Below, piece after piece: positions 33,909 to 41,764 of a DNA stretch of 64,000 bases (positions are counted from its first letter, which is position 1; the number at the start of each line of letters is the position of its first letter). Position numbers and translations under genes: made by a program. The notes below the pieces were generated by a model. It searched no databases, was not told where the DNA came from, and saw only the letters and a program-made list of their open reading frames with translations. This stretch comes from Duganella sp. 1411 (GTDB taxonomy: Bacteria > Pseudomonadota > Gammaproteobacteria > Burkholderiales > Burkholderiaceae_D), in the NCBI RefSeq assembly GCF_017833525.1, contig NZ_JAFICD010000003.1, forward strand, positions 558,001 through 622,000, read 5' to 3'.

Positions 33909-36900
33909 ATGCGACCTATGGATTTTACCCGCGACGACGCCACCGACGAGGTTCCCGCCAAGCCAGCGGCCCCGGCTGCCCAGGTTATTTCAACGCGCCT
34001 GCCGCCGCCGCCCGCGAACCAATTGTCGTACGCGGTGGCGACCTGGCTGCAGCGGGTCGATGCCGCCGCGCACCCCAAGGCCAAGCTGACCCCGCCCCCG
34101 GTCGATTCCGATCCGAAACAAACCCAATACCGCCTGATCTATGTGATGGCGCCCACCAGCGGCGGCCGCCACGTGGCGCTGTGCTTGTACAAGGCGCGGC
34201 TGCGCTCGAACGGCGACGTCGCCGCCGCCACCCCGGTGAGCGAGGTGTTTTCGCTGCTGTCGGCGCCGCCCACCTTCCTGGCGCCCGGCGACGAGGATTT
34301 GATCCGTTTCTTTGTCGCCATGCGCAGCGGGCAGAACTCGCAGACGGGATCGGCCACCGAGCCGCGCGGCAAGATCGGCGCGGCGCTGCTGCAGATGCTG
34401 GCCGAGCAGGATAAATTGCTGTGGGCAAATTCGTGGGCCGACGTCGGCAACGGCCTGGTGTATCCGCTCAAGGGCGGCGTGTTGCGCGAAGCCAATCTGG
34501 CGTGGCGCGAGGAGGGCAAGGGCCTGCGCCTGGGCTGGCAGGTACAGCCGCCGCCGGGCGCGCGTCCGACCGCCAGCGGCGCCGACCAGGTCGACTACAT
34601 GCTGCCGACCGATCCGCCTTGGTACATCGACAACCTGTCGTGCGGCGTGCTGCAACTGAACCAGGGCGGTGCCGCGATTCCGCTGGCCGACCTGCAGGCG
34701 CTGGTGGCGCAGGCGCCGCTGCTGACGGCCAACGACAAGATGCGCGTGTCGCAGTTGCTGCTGGCGCACGGCCTGCAACAGCTGATGCCGCTGCCGCAGC
34801 CGCTGCCGCAGCGGGTGCGCGACGACGTCAAGCCGCGCCCGGTGCTGACGCTGGACGCGGCGATGCTGGCCGACGGCTCGCTGCAGCGCTGGCACGATTT
34901 CGCCGTGCTGTCGTTCGATTATGACGGCGAGCGCGTCTCGTTCGATCCGTCGCAGCGCGTGGTGCGCCAGAAGGGCGAAGTGACCGAGATCATCCAGCGC
35001 GACGCCGGCGCCGAGGAGCAGGCGCTGGTGTTGCTGAACGAGCGCCATTTCCACGCGCCCACCGCGTTGCCGCTGAGCAGCGTCAAGGGCGGCTTGCTGT
35101 TGCCCAGCCAGGCCGAGTGGATACGCTTCGCCCGCGACGGCATCGCCGCGCTGCGCGAAGCGGGCTGGAAAGTCGAGAAGACCACCAAGTACCGCTACGA
35201 CGTCACCGAGGTCGGCGACTGGTATGCCGACGTGACGGAAGACCCGGCCGACGGCGGCCGCGCCTGGTTCGACCTGGAGCTGGGCATCATGGTCAACCAG
35301 GAGCGCGTGCCGCTGCTGCCGGTGCTGGTGCAATTGATACGCAACGCGCCCGGCGACTTCAATCCGAAAACCATCGCCAGCCACGGCGACGAGGACCAGA
35401 TGCTGGCCACCTTGGCCGACGGCGCGCGCGTGGCGCTGCCGTGGGCGCGCGTCAAGCCGATTTTGGCGACCCTGGGCGAACTGTATTTCAGCGACAAGAT
35501 CAAGACCTCGCTGCGCATGGCCACCCTGGACGCGGCGCGGCTGGACGAGCTGGCCCGCAACGTCGAACTGAACTGGACTGGCGGCGACGCGCTGCGCGAA
35601 ATGGGCGCGCGCCTGAACCAGTTCGGCGAGGTGAAACGCGTCGCCACGCCGGCCGGCCTGCAGGCCACCTTGCGCGACTACCAGACCGACGGCCTGTCGT
35701 GGATGCAATTCCTGCGCGAATACGGCTTCGCCGGCATCCTGGCCGACGACATGGGCCTGGGCAAGACGGTGCAAACCCTGGCCCACATCCTGATCGAAAA
35801 AGAGGCGGGCCGCCTGACGGCGCCGGCGCTGGTGATCGCGCCGACCAGTCTGATGGGCAACTGGCAGGAGGAGGCGGCCCGTTTCGCGCCCGGCCTGCGC
35901 GTGCTGCTGCTGCAAGGCAAGGACCGCATGGCGCAGTTCGACCAGATCGCCGAGTCCGACCTGGTGCTGACCACCTACGCGCTGTTGCCGCGCGACGAGG
36001 AAAAGCTGCGCGAGCATGATTTCCATCTGGTCATCCTGGACGAATCGCACTACATCAAGAACACCCGCTCCAAGGCCGCGCAAAGCGCCGGCCTGCTGCG
36101 CGCGCGCCACCGCCTGTGCCTGTCCGGCACGCCGCTGGAGAACCACCTGGGCGAGCTGTGGTCGCAGTTCCATTTCCTGCTGCCCGGCCTGCTGGGCGAC
36201 GAGAAGGGCTTCAACAGCGTGTTCCGCCACCCGATCGAGCGCCAGGACGATCCGATGCGGCGCGCGCTGCTGAACCGCCGCATCAAGCCCTTCCTGCTGC
36301 GCCGGACCAAGGACAACGTGGCCAAGGAGTTGCCGCCGAAGACGGAGATGGTGCGCAAGGTCGAGTTGACCGGCGCCCAGCGCGACCTGTACGAAACGGT
36401 GCGCCTGGCCATGGACCAAAAGGTGCGCGACGAAATCGACCGCAAAGGTGTGGCGCGCAGCCAGATCGTCATCCTCGAGGCGCTGCTCAAGCTGCGCCAG
36501 GTGTGCTGCGATCCGCGCCTGGTCAAGTCGCTGCCGTCGAAGAAGCAGACGGCCGGCTCGGCCAAGCTGATCGACCTGATGCAGATGGTCGAGGATTTGC
36601 TCGAGGAAAACCGCAAGATCCTGGTGTTCTCGCAGTTCACCAGCATGCTCGAGCTGATCGAGCAGGAACTCGAGGCGCGCGACATCCCGTACGCGCTGCT
36701 GACCGGCGACACCAAGGACCGCGGCGCGCAGGTGGCGGCGTTCCAGCAGGGCGCGGTGCCGATCTTCCTGATCAGCCTGAAGGCGGGCGGCGTCGGCCTG
36801 AACCTGACGGCGGCCGACACGGTGATCCATTACGATCCATGGTGGAATCCGGCGGCCGAGAACCAGGCCACCGACCGCGCCTGGCGCATCGGCCAGGACA

Positions 36901-37073
36901 AGCCCGTGTTCGTGTATAAACTGATCGCCAAGGGCACCTTGGAAGAGAAGATCCAGGTGCTGCAGCAGAAAAAATCCGATCTGGCGCAATCGATCCTGGC
37001 CGAGGGCGAGTCGCAGAAGATGGCGCTCACGCAAGAGGATCTGCAACAGATCTTCGCGCCGCTGGTGGAGTAG
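33909..37073 (+). CDS. SNF2-family helicase (DEAD/DEAH-box, HepA-like)
   Basis: A 1054-residue SWI2/SNF2 ATPase. The N-terminal ~600 residues are family-specific, without a clear SWIM Cys/His motif. The motor follows: ADDMGLGKT (Walker A), APTSLMGNWQEE, LDESHYIKN (DExH), LSGTPLENHLGELW, LVFSQFTSMLELIE, SLKAGGVGLNLTAADTVIHYDPWWNPA and ATDRAWRIGQ. It remodels protein-DNA or transcription complexes using ATP. Its stop is only 2 bp before the GTG of a histidine kinase, an unusual coupling. Large bacterial SNF2 proteins can also occur in defence islands, but no such neighbours are seen. Confidence 0.93.
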   Translation: MRPMDFTRDDATDEVPAKPAAPAAQVISTRLPPPPANQLSYAVATWLQRVDAAAHPKAKLTPPPVDSDPKQTQYRLIYVMAPTSGGRHVALCLYKARLRSNGDVAAATPVSEVFSLLSAPPTFLAPGDEDLIRFFVAMRSGQNSQTGSATEPRGKIGAALLQMLAEQDKLLWANSWADVGNGLVYPLKGGVLREANLAWREEGKGLRLGWQVQPPPGARPTASGADQVDYMLPTDPPWYIDNLSCGVLQLNQGGAAIPLADLQALVAQAPLLTANDKMRVSQLLLAHGLQQLMPLPQPLPQRVRDDVKPRPVLTLDAAMLADGSLQRWHDFAVLSFDYDGERVSFDPSQRVVRQKGEVTEIIQRDAGAEEQALVLLNERHFHAPTALPLSSVKGGLLLPSQAEWIRFARDGIAALREAGWKVEKTTKYRYDVTEVGDWYADVTEDPADGGRAWFDLELGIMVNQERVPLLPVLVQLIRNAPGDFNPKTIASHGDEDQMLATLADGARVALPWARVKPILATLGELYFSDKIKTSLRMATLDAARLDELARNVELNWTGGDALREMGARLNQFGEVKRVATPAGLQATLRDYQTDGLSWMQFLREYGFAGILADDMGLGKTVQTLAHILIEKEAGRLTAPALVIAPTSLMGNWQEEAARFAPGLRVLLLQGKDRMAQFDQIAESDLVLTTYALLPRDEEKLREHDFHLVILDESHYIKNTRSKAAQSAGLLRARHRLCLSGTPLENHLGELWSQFHFLLPGLLGDEKGFNSVFRHPIERQDDPMRRALLNRRIKPFLLRRTKDNVAKELPPKTEMVRKVELTGAQRDLYETVRLAMDQKVRDEIDRKGVARSQIVILEALLKLRQVCCDPRLVKSLPSKKQTAGSAKLIDLMQMVEDLLEENRKILVFSQFTSMLELIEQELEARDIPYALLTGDTKDRGAQVAAFQQGAVPIFLISLKAGGVGLNLTAADTVIHYDPWWNPAAENQATDRAWRIGQDKPVFVYKLIAKGTLEEKIQVLQQKKSDLAQSILAEGESQKMALTQEDLQQIFAPLVE

Positions 37074-37075
37074 GG

Positions 37076-38206
37076 GTGCCGACCGTCGACCAGTTGCAGG
37101 CGGAATTGGCGCTGGCGCGGGCCAACGCGGCGCGCTACCGGCTGCTGCTCGAGCATAGCGACGAAGTGAGCTGGATGGCCGACTGCGCCACCTTGCAACT
37201 GACCTGGCTCGGTCCCGCCGCCGAGCGCCAGTTCGGCTACACGCTGGCCAACGCCGGCGCGCTGGGCGCCGAGCTGCTGGGCGATCTGGCGCCCAGGCTG
37301 GCGCGCCACGCGGCCGGCGACGGTGACCTCCATCTGGTGCGCGAGGCCGCGCTGGCGCACGCCGACGGCCGCGTGCTGCCGGTCGAAATCGCCTCGACCC
37401 TGATTGTCGACGCCGCCGGCGTGCCGGTGTCGGTGGTCGGCGTGGTGCGCGACCTGAGCGCGCGGCGCGAACTGGCCGAGCAGCAGAAAAAATTCGCCTC
37501 GATGCTGTCGCACGAATTCCGCACGCCGCTGTCGACCATCGACGGCGCCGTGCAGCGCCTGGAGATGACCGGCGCCCACCACGACGAAGGCACCCGCAAG
37601 CGCTACCGCAAGATCCAGACGGCGGTCGACCGCATGCTGGCGCTGCTCGACGACTACCTGTCGCCCGAGCGCATGGCCAGCATCGGCCGCGCGCGCCAGC
37701 CCGACGAGATCTCGCCGGCCGCGCTGCTGCGCGAGGTCGCCGAGCAGGCGCGCACCCGCCGCGGCCGCGTCGATCTGCGGCTCGAGGCGCTACCGCAATG
37801 GATGCGCTGCGATCCGGCCGGCATTCGTCTCTGCCTGGAAATTCTGATCGATAACGCGGTCAAGTACACGGATGCCAATACTCCGTTAGAATTGCTGGGC
37901 AAAACCGCCATGGAGGGCGGCGTCGAGTTCCTCGTGCGCGATGCCGGCGCCGGCGTGCCGCAGGCGGAACTGGAGCACATCTTCGCCAAGTCCTTCCGCG
38001 GTAGCAATGCCGGCGGCGTGCCCGGGTCCGGGCTCGGGCTGTACATGGCGCGCGCCATCGCCGACGTGCACGGCGGGACCGTCACCGTCCGAAATGTTTC
38101 TGAAAGCGGCGCCGAATTCCGGATTTGGCTTCCGGTAGGGCCCGCCACGGGGAAAAACCTTGCGCGACCGGGTGGCAACAGTGATAATTCCTCGGACGCA
38201 AGCTGA
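37076..38206 (+). CDS. soluble PAS-domain sensor histidine kinase
   Basis: A 376-residue kinase without membrane spans: short N-terminal helix, PAS domain (about 20-128; ERQFGYTLANA, ADGRVLPVEI), HisKA with SHEFRTPL (His146), and HATPase_c with LIDNAVKYTDA (N box), DAGAGVPQAEL (G1) and GSGLGLYMARAIADVHGG (G2). The GTG start has GGAG at the right distance, inside the helicase stop region. It should sense a cytoplasmic cue and phosphorylate the response regulator 44 bp downstream. Confidence 0.92.
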   Translation: MPTVDQLQAELALARANAARYRLLLEHSDEVSWMADCATLQLTWLGPAAERQFGYTLANAGALGAELLGDLAPRLARHAAGDGDLHLVREAALAHADGRVLPVEIASTLIVDAAGVPVSVVGVVRDLSARRELAEQQKKFASMLSHEFRTPLSTIDGAVQRLEMTGAHHDEGTRKRYRKIQTAVDRMLALLDDYLSPERMASIGRARQPDEISPAALLREVAEQARTRRGRVDLRLEALPQWMRCDPAGIRLCLEILIDNAVKYTDANTPLELLGKTAMEGGVEFLVRDAGAGVPQAELEHIFAKSFRGSNAGGVPGSGLGLYMARAIADVHGGTVTVRNVSESGAEFRIWLPVGPATGKNLARPGGNSDNSSDAS

Positions 38207-38250
38207 CGCAGCAGGGCGCGACCCTCAACAATCGATTCAATGGCGCACCA

Positions 38251-38931
38251 ATGACGCAAATACTCATCGTGGAAGACAATCTGGACTACGCCGAAGAAAT
38301 GGCGGAGTTCCTGATTGAGCTTCAACACGAAGTGCACATCACCAACAACGCCAGCGATATGTGGACCGCCCTGAGCCACGGAAATGTGGGCGTGGTGGTG
38401 CTGGACCTGGGCCTGCCCGACGAGGACGGCTTCAACGTGATACCGCGCATGCGACAGCTTTATCCGCAGATCGGCCTGCTGGTGCTGACCGGCCGCGTCG
38501 CCTTCGACAACCGCATCCTCGGCCTGCGCCTCGGCGCCGACCATTATCTGACCAAGCCGATCAAATTTCCCGAGCTGGCCGCGCACATCGAGGCGCTGGA
38601 CCGCCGCGTCGGTCCGCAGGAAACCATCCCGCTGCCGAGCAAGTGGACCTTGAAGGTCAGCGCCCGCCAGCTCGAGCTGCAGGGCCTGGCCATCACGTTG
38701 ACGGAGAAGGAGTGCAACTTCCTGCACCTGCTGACGATCAACACCCGTCCGGTGCCGCGCCAGGTCATCGTGGCCGGCATCGGCGGCGACGACCCGGACG
38801 CCGGCCGCCGCGTCGACATGCTGGTGTACCGCCTGCGCAAGAAGGCGCGCACCGGCCTGGGCCAGGATCTGCCGCTGCGCAGCGCTTACGGCGAAGGCTA
38901 CAGTCTTTCCGCAAGTTTCAATTTGTCCTGA
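38251..38931 (+). CDS. OmpR/PhoB-family response regulator
   Basis: A 226-residue regulator: receiver domain with acidic pocket (VEDN), phospho-acceptor Asp52 (VVVLDLGLPDEDG), conserved Thr/Lys (LVLTG, YLTKPIK), then a winged-helix domain (about 130-222; LTLTEKECNFLHLL-like, RRVDMLVYRLRKKA, AYGEGYSLS). It pairs with the soluble kinase upstream. Its stop lies within a 15-bp sequence (TGTCCTGAGCAAAAC) that repeats 33 bp later. Confidence 0.93.
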   Translation: MTQILIVEDNLDYAEEMAEFLIELQHEVHITNNASDMWTALSHGNVGVVVLDLGLPDEDGFNVIPRMRQLYPQIGLLVLTGRVAFDNRILGLRLGADHYLTKPIKFPELAAHIEALDRRVGPQETIPLPSKWTLKVSARQLELQGLAITLTEKECNFLHLLTINTRPVPRQVIVAGIGGDDPDAGRRVDMLVYRLRKKARTGLGQDLPLRSAYGEGYSLSASFNLS

Positions 38932-38971
38932 GCAAAACCATTTTTCCGCCCCGCGCTGTCCTGAGCAAAAC
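38924..38971 (+). repeat. 15-bp direct repeat TGTCCTGAGCAAAAC
   Basis: Copies at 38924-38938 (spanning the response regulator stop) and 38957-38971, spaced 33 bp. No T-run hairpin is seen between them. It may be a slippage duplication or a tandem protein-binding site. Confidence 0.75.
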
Positions 38972-39075
38972 GATTTATTTGATATAGCTCAGGCCGCTGT
39001 GAGAATTGGTGAGTTTCTCTAAGGCATCGACATCGTAGTATGGTTCCTCAAACTGTGTTTTTGAGGAGTATTGCG

Positions 39076-40671
39076 ATGCGTTTTTCCGATTTGAAAATAG
39101 GGGTGCGGCTGGCCGGTGGCTTCGGGCTGGTGATGCTGCTCATCGTCGGCATGGCCATGGCCGGCGTGTGGCGCTTGCAGGCGGTCGGCGACCTGACCGA
39201 GGAGATGGTCGGCAGCGCCAGCGTCAAGGAACGCTTGACGGCCGAATGGCACAACCAGATCGGCATCAGCGGCATCGGCGTGCTGGCCTTCGCCCGCAAC
39301 ACCGAAACGGCCGAATCGCCGGCCGTCACCGAAAAAGCCGCCGCCACCCGCGCGCGCGTCAACGCCATCCAGCAGCAACTCGAGCCGATGCTCGTCAGCG
39401 ACGAGGAAAAGGCGCTGCTGGCGGCCGTCGCGTCGGTGCGCAAGGACTACGCGGCCAGCCGCGACGCCATGTTCAAGCTCAAGACCAGCGGCGACATCGA
39501 CGCCGCCCGCCGCCTGGCCGACGACCGGCTCGAGCCGCAGTTCGCCGCCTATTTGAGCAGCGTGGCCAAGATCGGCAAGTACGAGGCCGATGTCGGCCGT
39601 GAGCTGGCCGCCGACGTGCAGCAGCAGTTCCGTTCCGGCCAGCGCTTCCTGCTGGCGCTGGCGGCCGGCGCGCTGGCGCTGGGCGCCTGGTTCGCCTATG
39701 TGATCGGGGTGTCGATCACGCGCCCGATCCACCAGGCGGTGCTGGTGGCGCAAACCGTCGCCGCCGGCGACTTGAGCAGCAAGATCGACGTGCGCGGCAA
39801 GGACGAGACCGGCCAACTGCTGCGCGCGCTGAACGACATGAACGCCAGCCTGGTCAACATCGTCGGCCAGGTGCGCAGCGGCACCGACACCATCGCCACC
39901 GCGTCCGGCGAGATCGCCCACGGCAACCTGGACCTGTCGGCCCGCACCGAGCAGCAGGCCAGCTCGCTGCAGCAGACGGCGTCGTCGATGGAGGAGCTGA
40001 CCGCCACCGTCAAGCAAAACGGCGACAACTCGCGCCAGGCGCACACCTTGGCGCTGTCGGCGTCGGAGGTGGCCGTCAAGGGCGGCAACGTGGTCGAGCA
40101 GGTGGTCGACACGATGACGGAGATCAACGCGTCGGCGCACAAGATCGTCGACATCATCGCCGTCATCGACGGCATCGCGTTCCAGACCAACATCCTGGCC
40201 TTGAACGCGGCGGTCGAGGCGGCGCGCGCCGGCGAGCAGGGGCGCGGCTTCGCGGTGGTCGCGTCCGAGGTGCGCAACCTGGCCCAGCGCAGCGCGGCGG
40301 CGGCCAAGGAAATCAAGACCCTGATCGGCGACTCGGTCGACAAGGTGGAAACCGGCGCCCGGCTGGTGGCCGAAGCCGGCAGCACGATGCGCGAGATCGT
40401 CGCCAACGTCGGCCGCGTGACCGACATCATCGGCGAGATCACCAGCGCCAGTGTCGAGCAGACCGCCGGCATCGAGCAGATCAACCGCGCCATCGCCCAG
40501 ATGGACCAGGTGACGCAGCAGAACGCGGCGCTGGTGGAGGAGGCGGCGGCGGCCTCGGCGGCGCTGGAGGACCAGAGCGGCGCGCTGGCGAAAGTGGTCA
40601 GCGTGTTCCAGCTTTCCAGCCCCGGCGGCAAAAACAGGGACAGAGTGGCGCCGGTTTTGCTGCGCGCGTGA
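39076..40671 (+). CDS. methyl-accepting chemotaxis protein
   Basis: A 531-residue chemoreceptor: N-terminal membrane span (GGFGLVMLLIVGMAMAGVW), periplasmic four-helix-type sensor (about 35-185), second span (LLALAAGALALGAWFAYVIGV), HAMP, and a signalling domain with the hairpin tip IDGIAFQTNILALNAAVEAARAGEQGRGFAVVASEVR. The start at 39076 has a GAGG site. The C-terminal end (GGKNRDRVAPVLLRA) lacks a CheR-docking pentapeptide, and part of it is encoded by AGGGACAGAGT repeat DNA, suggesting the end was rewritten by a repeat insertion. Confidence 0.93.
   Translation: MRFSDLKIGVRLAGGFGLVMLLIVGMAMAGVWRLQAVGDLTEEMVGSASVKERLTAEWHNQIGISGIGVLAFARNTETAESPAVTEKAAATRARVNAIQQQLEPMLVSDEEKALLAAVASVRKDYAASRDAMFKLKTSGDIDAARRLADDRLEPQFAAYLSSVAKIGKYEADVGRELAADVQQQFRSGQRFLLALAAGALALGAWFAYVIGVSITRPIHQAVLVAQTVAAGDLSSKIDVRGKDETGQLLRALNDMNASLVNIVGQVRSGTDTIATASGEIAHGNLDLSARTEQQASSLQQTASSMEELTATVKQNGDNSRQAHTLALSASEVAVKGGNVVEQVVDTMTEINASAHKIVDIIAVIDGIAFQTNILALNAAVEAARAGEQGRGFAVVASEVRNLAQRSAAAAKEIKTLIGDSVDKVETGARLVAEAGSTMREIVANVGRVTDIIGEITSASVEQTAGIEQINRAIAQMDQVTQQNAALVEEAAAASAALEDQSGALAKVVSVFQLSSPGGKNRDRVAPVLLRA
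40636..40648 (+). repeat. GGGACAGAGTGG repeat within the chemoreceptor 3' end
   Basis: AGGGACAGAGTGG differs by one base from GGGGACAGAGTGG at 40678. It encodes part of the chemoreceptor C-terminus. Confidence 0.75.
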
Positions 40672-40677
40672 TTAATC

Positions 40678-40688
40678 GGGGACAGAGT
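40678..40688 (+). repeat. left terminal inverted repeat candidate GGGGACAGAGT
   Basis: Exact reverse complement of 41630-41640 (ACTCTGTCCCC). The pair brackets REP copy 3 and the RAYT gene over 963 bp, suggesting the boundaries of a transposable unit. Confidence 0.6.
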
Positions 40689-40736
40689 GGTGTAGAATCT
40701 GCGCTTCGCCCACCGCCGCCCGACTGACATCAGATC

Positions 40737-40835
40737 CACGTAGGGCGGATTAGCGCAGCGTAATCCGCCACTGCATGCGTCCCGACGGCTCGCGCATTGG
40801 CGGATTACGGCATTCCGCCTAATCTGCCCTACGTG
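40737..40835. repeat. REP-like element, copy 3, beside the RAYT gene
   Basis: The outer arms match copies 1 and 4. The inner stem reads TAATCCGCCA/TGGCGGATTA instead of TAATCGGCCAT/ATGGCCGATTA, so both strands of the stem changed together and pairing is kept. It ends 30 bp before the RAYT start. Confidence 0.9.
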
Positions 40836-40864
40836 TAACACGAGCGGATTTACCGTTAGCTTAT

Positions 40865-41563
40865 ATGGCCCGCCTTCCCCGCCTGATCGTCCCCTCCCAG
40901 CCGCACCACGTGATCCAGACCGGCAACAACGACCAGCCGATCTTCCACGATGCCGATGATTACGAAGCTTTCCACGGCTGGCTGCGCACCGCCGCCAAAA
41001 ACCACAAGGTGGCCGTCCACGCCTACGTCCTGATGCCCAACCACCTGCATTTGCTGGTGACGCCGTCCGACGAGGGCGGCCTGGGCCAGATGATGCAATG
41101 GATCGGCCGCTACTACGTGCCCTACTTCAACCAGAAATATAGCCGCACGGGAACTTTGTGGAACGGACGCTACAAAACCTCGCTGATCGACGCCGATGAA
41201 TACTTCATGTTGTGCAGCCGCTATATCGAATCCAACCCGGTCCGCAACGGCCTGGTGAGCCGCGCCGAGGACTATCGCTGGTCCAGCTACTGTCACCACG
41301 CGGGCATCCGCTCGGACGGCCTGGTCATCGACCACGCGCAGTTCTGGGCGCTGGGCAACACGCCATTCCAGCGCGAGGCCGCCTACACGGCGCTGAGCGA
41401 GCCACCCCTGACGGCCGAGCAGATCGACGTGATCGGCAAGGCGCTGCTCAAGGGCTGGCCGCTGGGATCGGAGCAGTTCAAGACCGCCCTGCAAAACAAG
41501 GTCAAGCGCCAGGTGCTGCCGGCGAAGCGGGGCCGCCCTTTCAAAATCAAAACCGAACCCTGA
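40865..41563 (+). mobile_element. REP-associated tyrosine transposase (RAYT, Y1_Tnp)
   Basis: A 232-residue HUH endonuclease-family protein. Features: N-terminal HHVIQTGNNDQPIF, HUH motif MPNHLHLLV (His60 and His62), WNGRYK, and the helix with the probable catalytic Tyr in LCSRYIESNPVRNGL (about 120), then WSSY. RAYTs nick and mobilise REP hairpins. This one sits beside REP copy 3, and three more copies occur in the window. The frame is intact. A GGGGTCGGACCC palindrome follows its stop. Confidence 0.93.
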
Positions 41564-41571
41564 GCCGTCGC

Positions 41572-41598
41572 GGGGTCGGACCCGATGGGTCCGACCCC
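41572..41598. repeat. 27-bp palindrome GGGGTCGGACCC-GAT-GGGTCCGACCCC
   Basis: Perfect 12-bp arms, 9 bp after the RAYT stop. It is a variant of the GGGGTCGTACCCC palindromes at 23483 and 27331. It could form a strong hairpin in the transcript but has no T-run. Confidence 0.85.
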
Positions 41599-41629
41599 CG
41601 TGGTGTGCGGGCTTTATCGGCCCGCATTG

Positions 41630-41640
41630 ACTCTGTCCCC
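41630..41640 (-). repeat. right terminal inverted repeat candidate ACTCTGTCCCC
   Basis: Reverse complement of 40678-40688. It lies 67 bp after the RAYT stop, in the 201-bp gap before gltB. Confidence 0.6.
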
Positions 41641-41764
41641 ATTTAAAATTTCCGGCAACTCCTGAAAAATTAATTCGACTCCGACCCTATTTGTTATGGT
41701 TGTCTTTTACGCTGCATTGCACTACTCTATTTCCCATTAGCCTAATTGCCAGCGGAGAAGCCCC

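Noticed and set aside
33990..37046. 1018-codon frame antisense to the SNF2 helicase
   Set aside because: Same shadow effect; no motifs, while the plus-strand frame has all helicase motifs.
33909..37073. Phage defence island built on the SNF2 helicase
   Set aside because: Neighbours are tex, a two-component pair and a chemoreceptor; no nuclease, methylase or other defence components adjoin it.
41690..41740. Sigma-70 promoter for gltB (TTGTCT, 17 bp, TACTCT)
   Set aside because: Spacing is right but the match to consensus is weak (4/6 and 3/6), so I did not list it as a feature.
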